64,000 nt of DNA from Mycteria americana (taxonomy: Eukaryota; Chordata; Aves; Ciconiiformes; Ciconiidae), in NCBI RefSeq assembly GCF_035582795.1, contig NC_134373.1, forward strand, positions 35,806,501 to 35,870,500, read 5' to 3'. The notes under the pieces are model-generated. The model was not told the DNA's origin. It was given only the letters and a program-made list of their open reading frames with translations, and did no database searches. A program made the translations under genes and the position numbers. Position 1 is the stretch's first letter. Each line of letters starts with the position of its first letter. Shown in pieces: positions 61,827 through 64,000 of this stretch.

Positions 61827-63903
61827 CTGTACAAATAAGGGTATTGCAGTCACTCAGCATATATATCAAAATAATGCCGAAGATGGTATTAGGAGTGGAA
61901 CATTTTATATTAATCATGCAGTATAAATGGATAGTTCAACTGGAAAAAAGTGCATTACCAGTTTAACTAACCACTTCTCCTTCAAGTAAGTAATCATCAG
62001 TCCGACATGGGGGAAATAACATGTTCTTGTCCTGGTAAGTCTCCTGAGTTAGTCTGGCAGACATAGTCCAGATTTTACCATTTTTTTCACTGTAACATTG
62101 TTTTCAAATCTACCAACATTTTCAGATAATTTCATCCACCAAGTTCAATTTTAAAAATTCTCAAGTATGTTTAATGCAGTGTATTTGTAACATATAAAAT
62201 TATCACACAACAAATAGTTTGCTGCAAGCAATTCTAGAGGCAATTAGGATGGCCAGTAGACAATACTCATGCTTTCTATACCAGTAAATCCTAAATTCTT
62301 CCTAAATTCATGTCCCTTGTCCTGGCATTTACATTACAGTACTGGAGAGCCCTTAATTCCCAGCTGATTCCTATCCCATTTCTCTTCAGGAAGCAACACT
62401 AAGGATTTTCTTCTGGGAGTAAAGAGGAATGCTGACAGCTCTGGACAGCTTCTAATCATGGAAGGCCTGAAGGCTTACACCTTTCAGGAGCAGCAGCTCA
62501 GTACAATAAAACCCACAAAACAGGTATGGGGAAGCTAAGCCTAATACTGCTCAGTGAATGGCATCTACAGGTACAAATGCCACCTAATATCCTAACCCCA
62601 GTTGCCTATTAGCGGCTTAAAAGAGTTTTTAATTGTTTTTCAAAGAGTGATATTAATTTCCCTGTCTTCCCATCCATGTTGCAGTTTTTAACTCATGCAG
62701 AAGGACATCCATTTGATAGGAAACACATACTTGTGGAGAGGGAACCAGACCTGAGGATACCTGCACGTAGCCAGGTATGTCCAACATTACCTGTAAAATT
62801 GGGAGAGTGTAAGTCAGCTGTAGTCCTGAAGCCATTTGGACACATCCACATGCCAGCAACACCCACACTGACCTTCTGACTCTTCAGCAGACTAATTAGC
62901 AGTAACACATGTATCACGTGTTAAGATGGTTTTGGGACTGGAGGTGGTCAGTCATGACTGGCTCAGGGTGAAGACCACACTGATGTGATTGTTACTTGGA
63001 AGCCAACACTACTGTACTACAGAGGATTCACCAGATGTTTGTCAATGACGTACAAGACAAGTAATTTTATCTCTCTGTTTCTGTTCTAAATATCCAGAAC
63101 ATGGGCCATATAAAAATGCTAGATACCCCAGTCGGTAAATACATGGATAAAGCAGACATGCAAAAAAGTTACACAACAAAAGGTTTTTAGCCTCTTGTAA
63201 TGTAAGGCTTATTAGCTAGCAGTCTGACAATTTCCTTGCTTAACACCTACTTTCTTGATAAAGTTTTTTTCTCTCTTTGCTAACCTGCTGACCCTGTACT
63301 TCTTGCGGGACTTGACAACCTGGCATTCCTGAAGATTAATAACTTGACAACCATACACAGTAGCTTTTACACAGGAATATGTATTTGCCTGTTTGTTCTT
63401 TCTGCAGTTTTCATGAAAAGACTGAAGGACAGACAGATCATTGCAGGGATTAACCAAAACCACACAGAACCATTTAAGAAGAATATTCTCCCTTTCACAA
63501 TACTTTCATTGCGCATCTGCTCAAATGCTCATACTGCACAGCCATACAGACAAGGAAACCTCGGCCTGGGGAAAAAAAGAGATCTGAATCTCATGGAAAG
63601 CAAACAAACAAGATGAAGTTTCTTGAAGAGAAAAACTGAGTAAAAGGTCTCCATTTCCTTGTCTATAAAATGCCTGTGAGGTTTTTAATTAAAACATGTT
63701 TATAAACCATGAGGACAAAGTACCTTTGGATGCTGTATTATTATTATTAATAAATAATGAGATTGCAAACGAAGGACAAGAAAGTAAATTTAGCTGTTAG
63801 ATTGCTAGTTACTCTTCCCACTATATTAAAAACATTCACCATTTCTGATTCTTTACACCACAATACATATCTCATTTAATAGATGACACTTCTTAATCTA
63901 TAC
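61827..63903 (-). other. NCKAP5: NCKAP5 intron
   Basis: About 2.1 kb between two NCKAP5 exons, bounded by a GTATAG donor and a tgtacag acceptor. Short reading frames on both strands have no recognisable similarity, and I see no repeats of note. Confidence 0.6.
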
Positions 63904-64000
63904 CTTTGTTTTAGTAGTTTTCTTGGTGGTCCACTCTGGAAGAACTTTTCCGTTTTCCACAGTTTCTTCAGTATGCTCTAATGAGGCAGAGGTCACAGAA
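63904..64000 (-). CDS. NCKAP5: NCKAP5 partial coding exon at window edge
   Basis: The minus strand is open from the window end to ACAAAG|GTATAG and encodes SVTSASLEHTEETVENGKVL followed by PEWTTKKTTKTK. It leaves in phase 0, as the next exon requires. GTATAG is an acceptable but not strong donor. The low-complexity Thr/Lys end and the truncation by the window make this the least certain of the four exons. The support is phase agreement and position. Confidence 0.6.

Overview
The window looks like avian nuclear DNA. It is mostly AT-rich, non-coding vertebrate sequence with small exons bounded by GT-AG splice sites, a strong CpG island, a 5'-truncated CR1-type LINE of the kind that dominates bird genomes, and a retrovirus-like repeat of avian type. 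The species cannot be fixed from sequence alone. There are no operons, CRISPR arrays or prokaryotic genes.

Three genes are supported, in the same order and orientation as the vertebrate GPR39-LYPD1-NCKAP5 block. (1) GPR39 (+ strand): only the last coding exon is present (11976-12499), and everything before it is the end of its long first intron. (2) LYPD1 (- strand): all three coding exons (28831-28882, 27472-27609, 12851-13086) join in phase to a 141-residue Ly6/uPAR-domain protein. (3) NCKAP5 (- strand): four C-terminal coding exons (63904-beyond 64000, 61697-61826, 58801-58988, 31915-32196) join in phase and end at a stop codon at 31915.

Layout: 1-11975, GPR39 intron with a retrovirus-like repeat (about 1.9-3.0 kb) and a long inverted repeat (6.99-7.75 kb). 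11976-13090, the tail-to-tail GPR39/LYPD1 region. 13087-27471, the large LYPD1 intron 2, AT-rich and mostly featureless. 27.8-30.2 kb, a CpG island with LYPD1 exon 1, its presumed promoter, an 18-bp VNTR and a tandem 42-bp GC-rich repeat. 30.57-31.9 kb, the likely NCKAP5 3' UTR. 32.2-64 kb, NCKAP5 introns and exons, with a CR1 LINE at 47.6-48.9 kb.

GPR39 is a zinc-responsive receptor, LYPD1 a GPI-anchored modulator of nicotinic receptors, and NCKAP5 an Nck-associated, microtubule-linked protein. They share no pathway. The interest is in their arrangement: antisense 3' overlap of GPR39 and LYPD1, and close tandem spacing of the NCKAP5 3' end and the LYPD1 CpG-island promoter. I found no convincing undescribed system. 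The best leads are the long inverted repeat, the AT-rich motif cluster inside the CpG island, and the two GC-rich tandem arrays.
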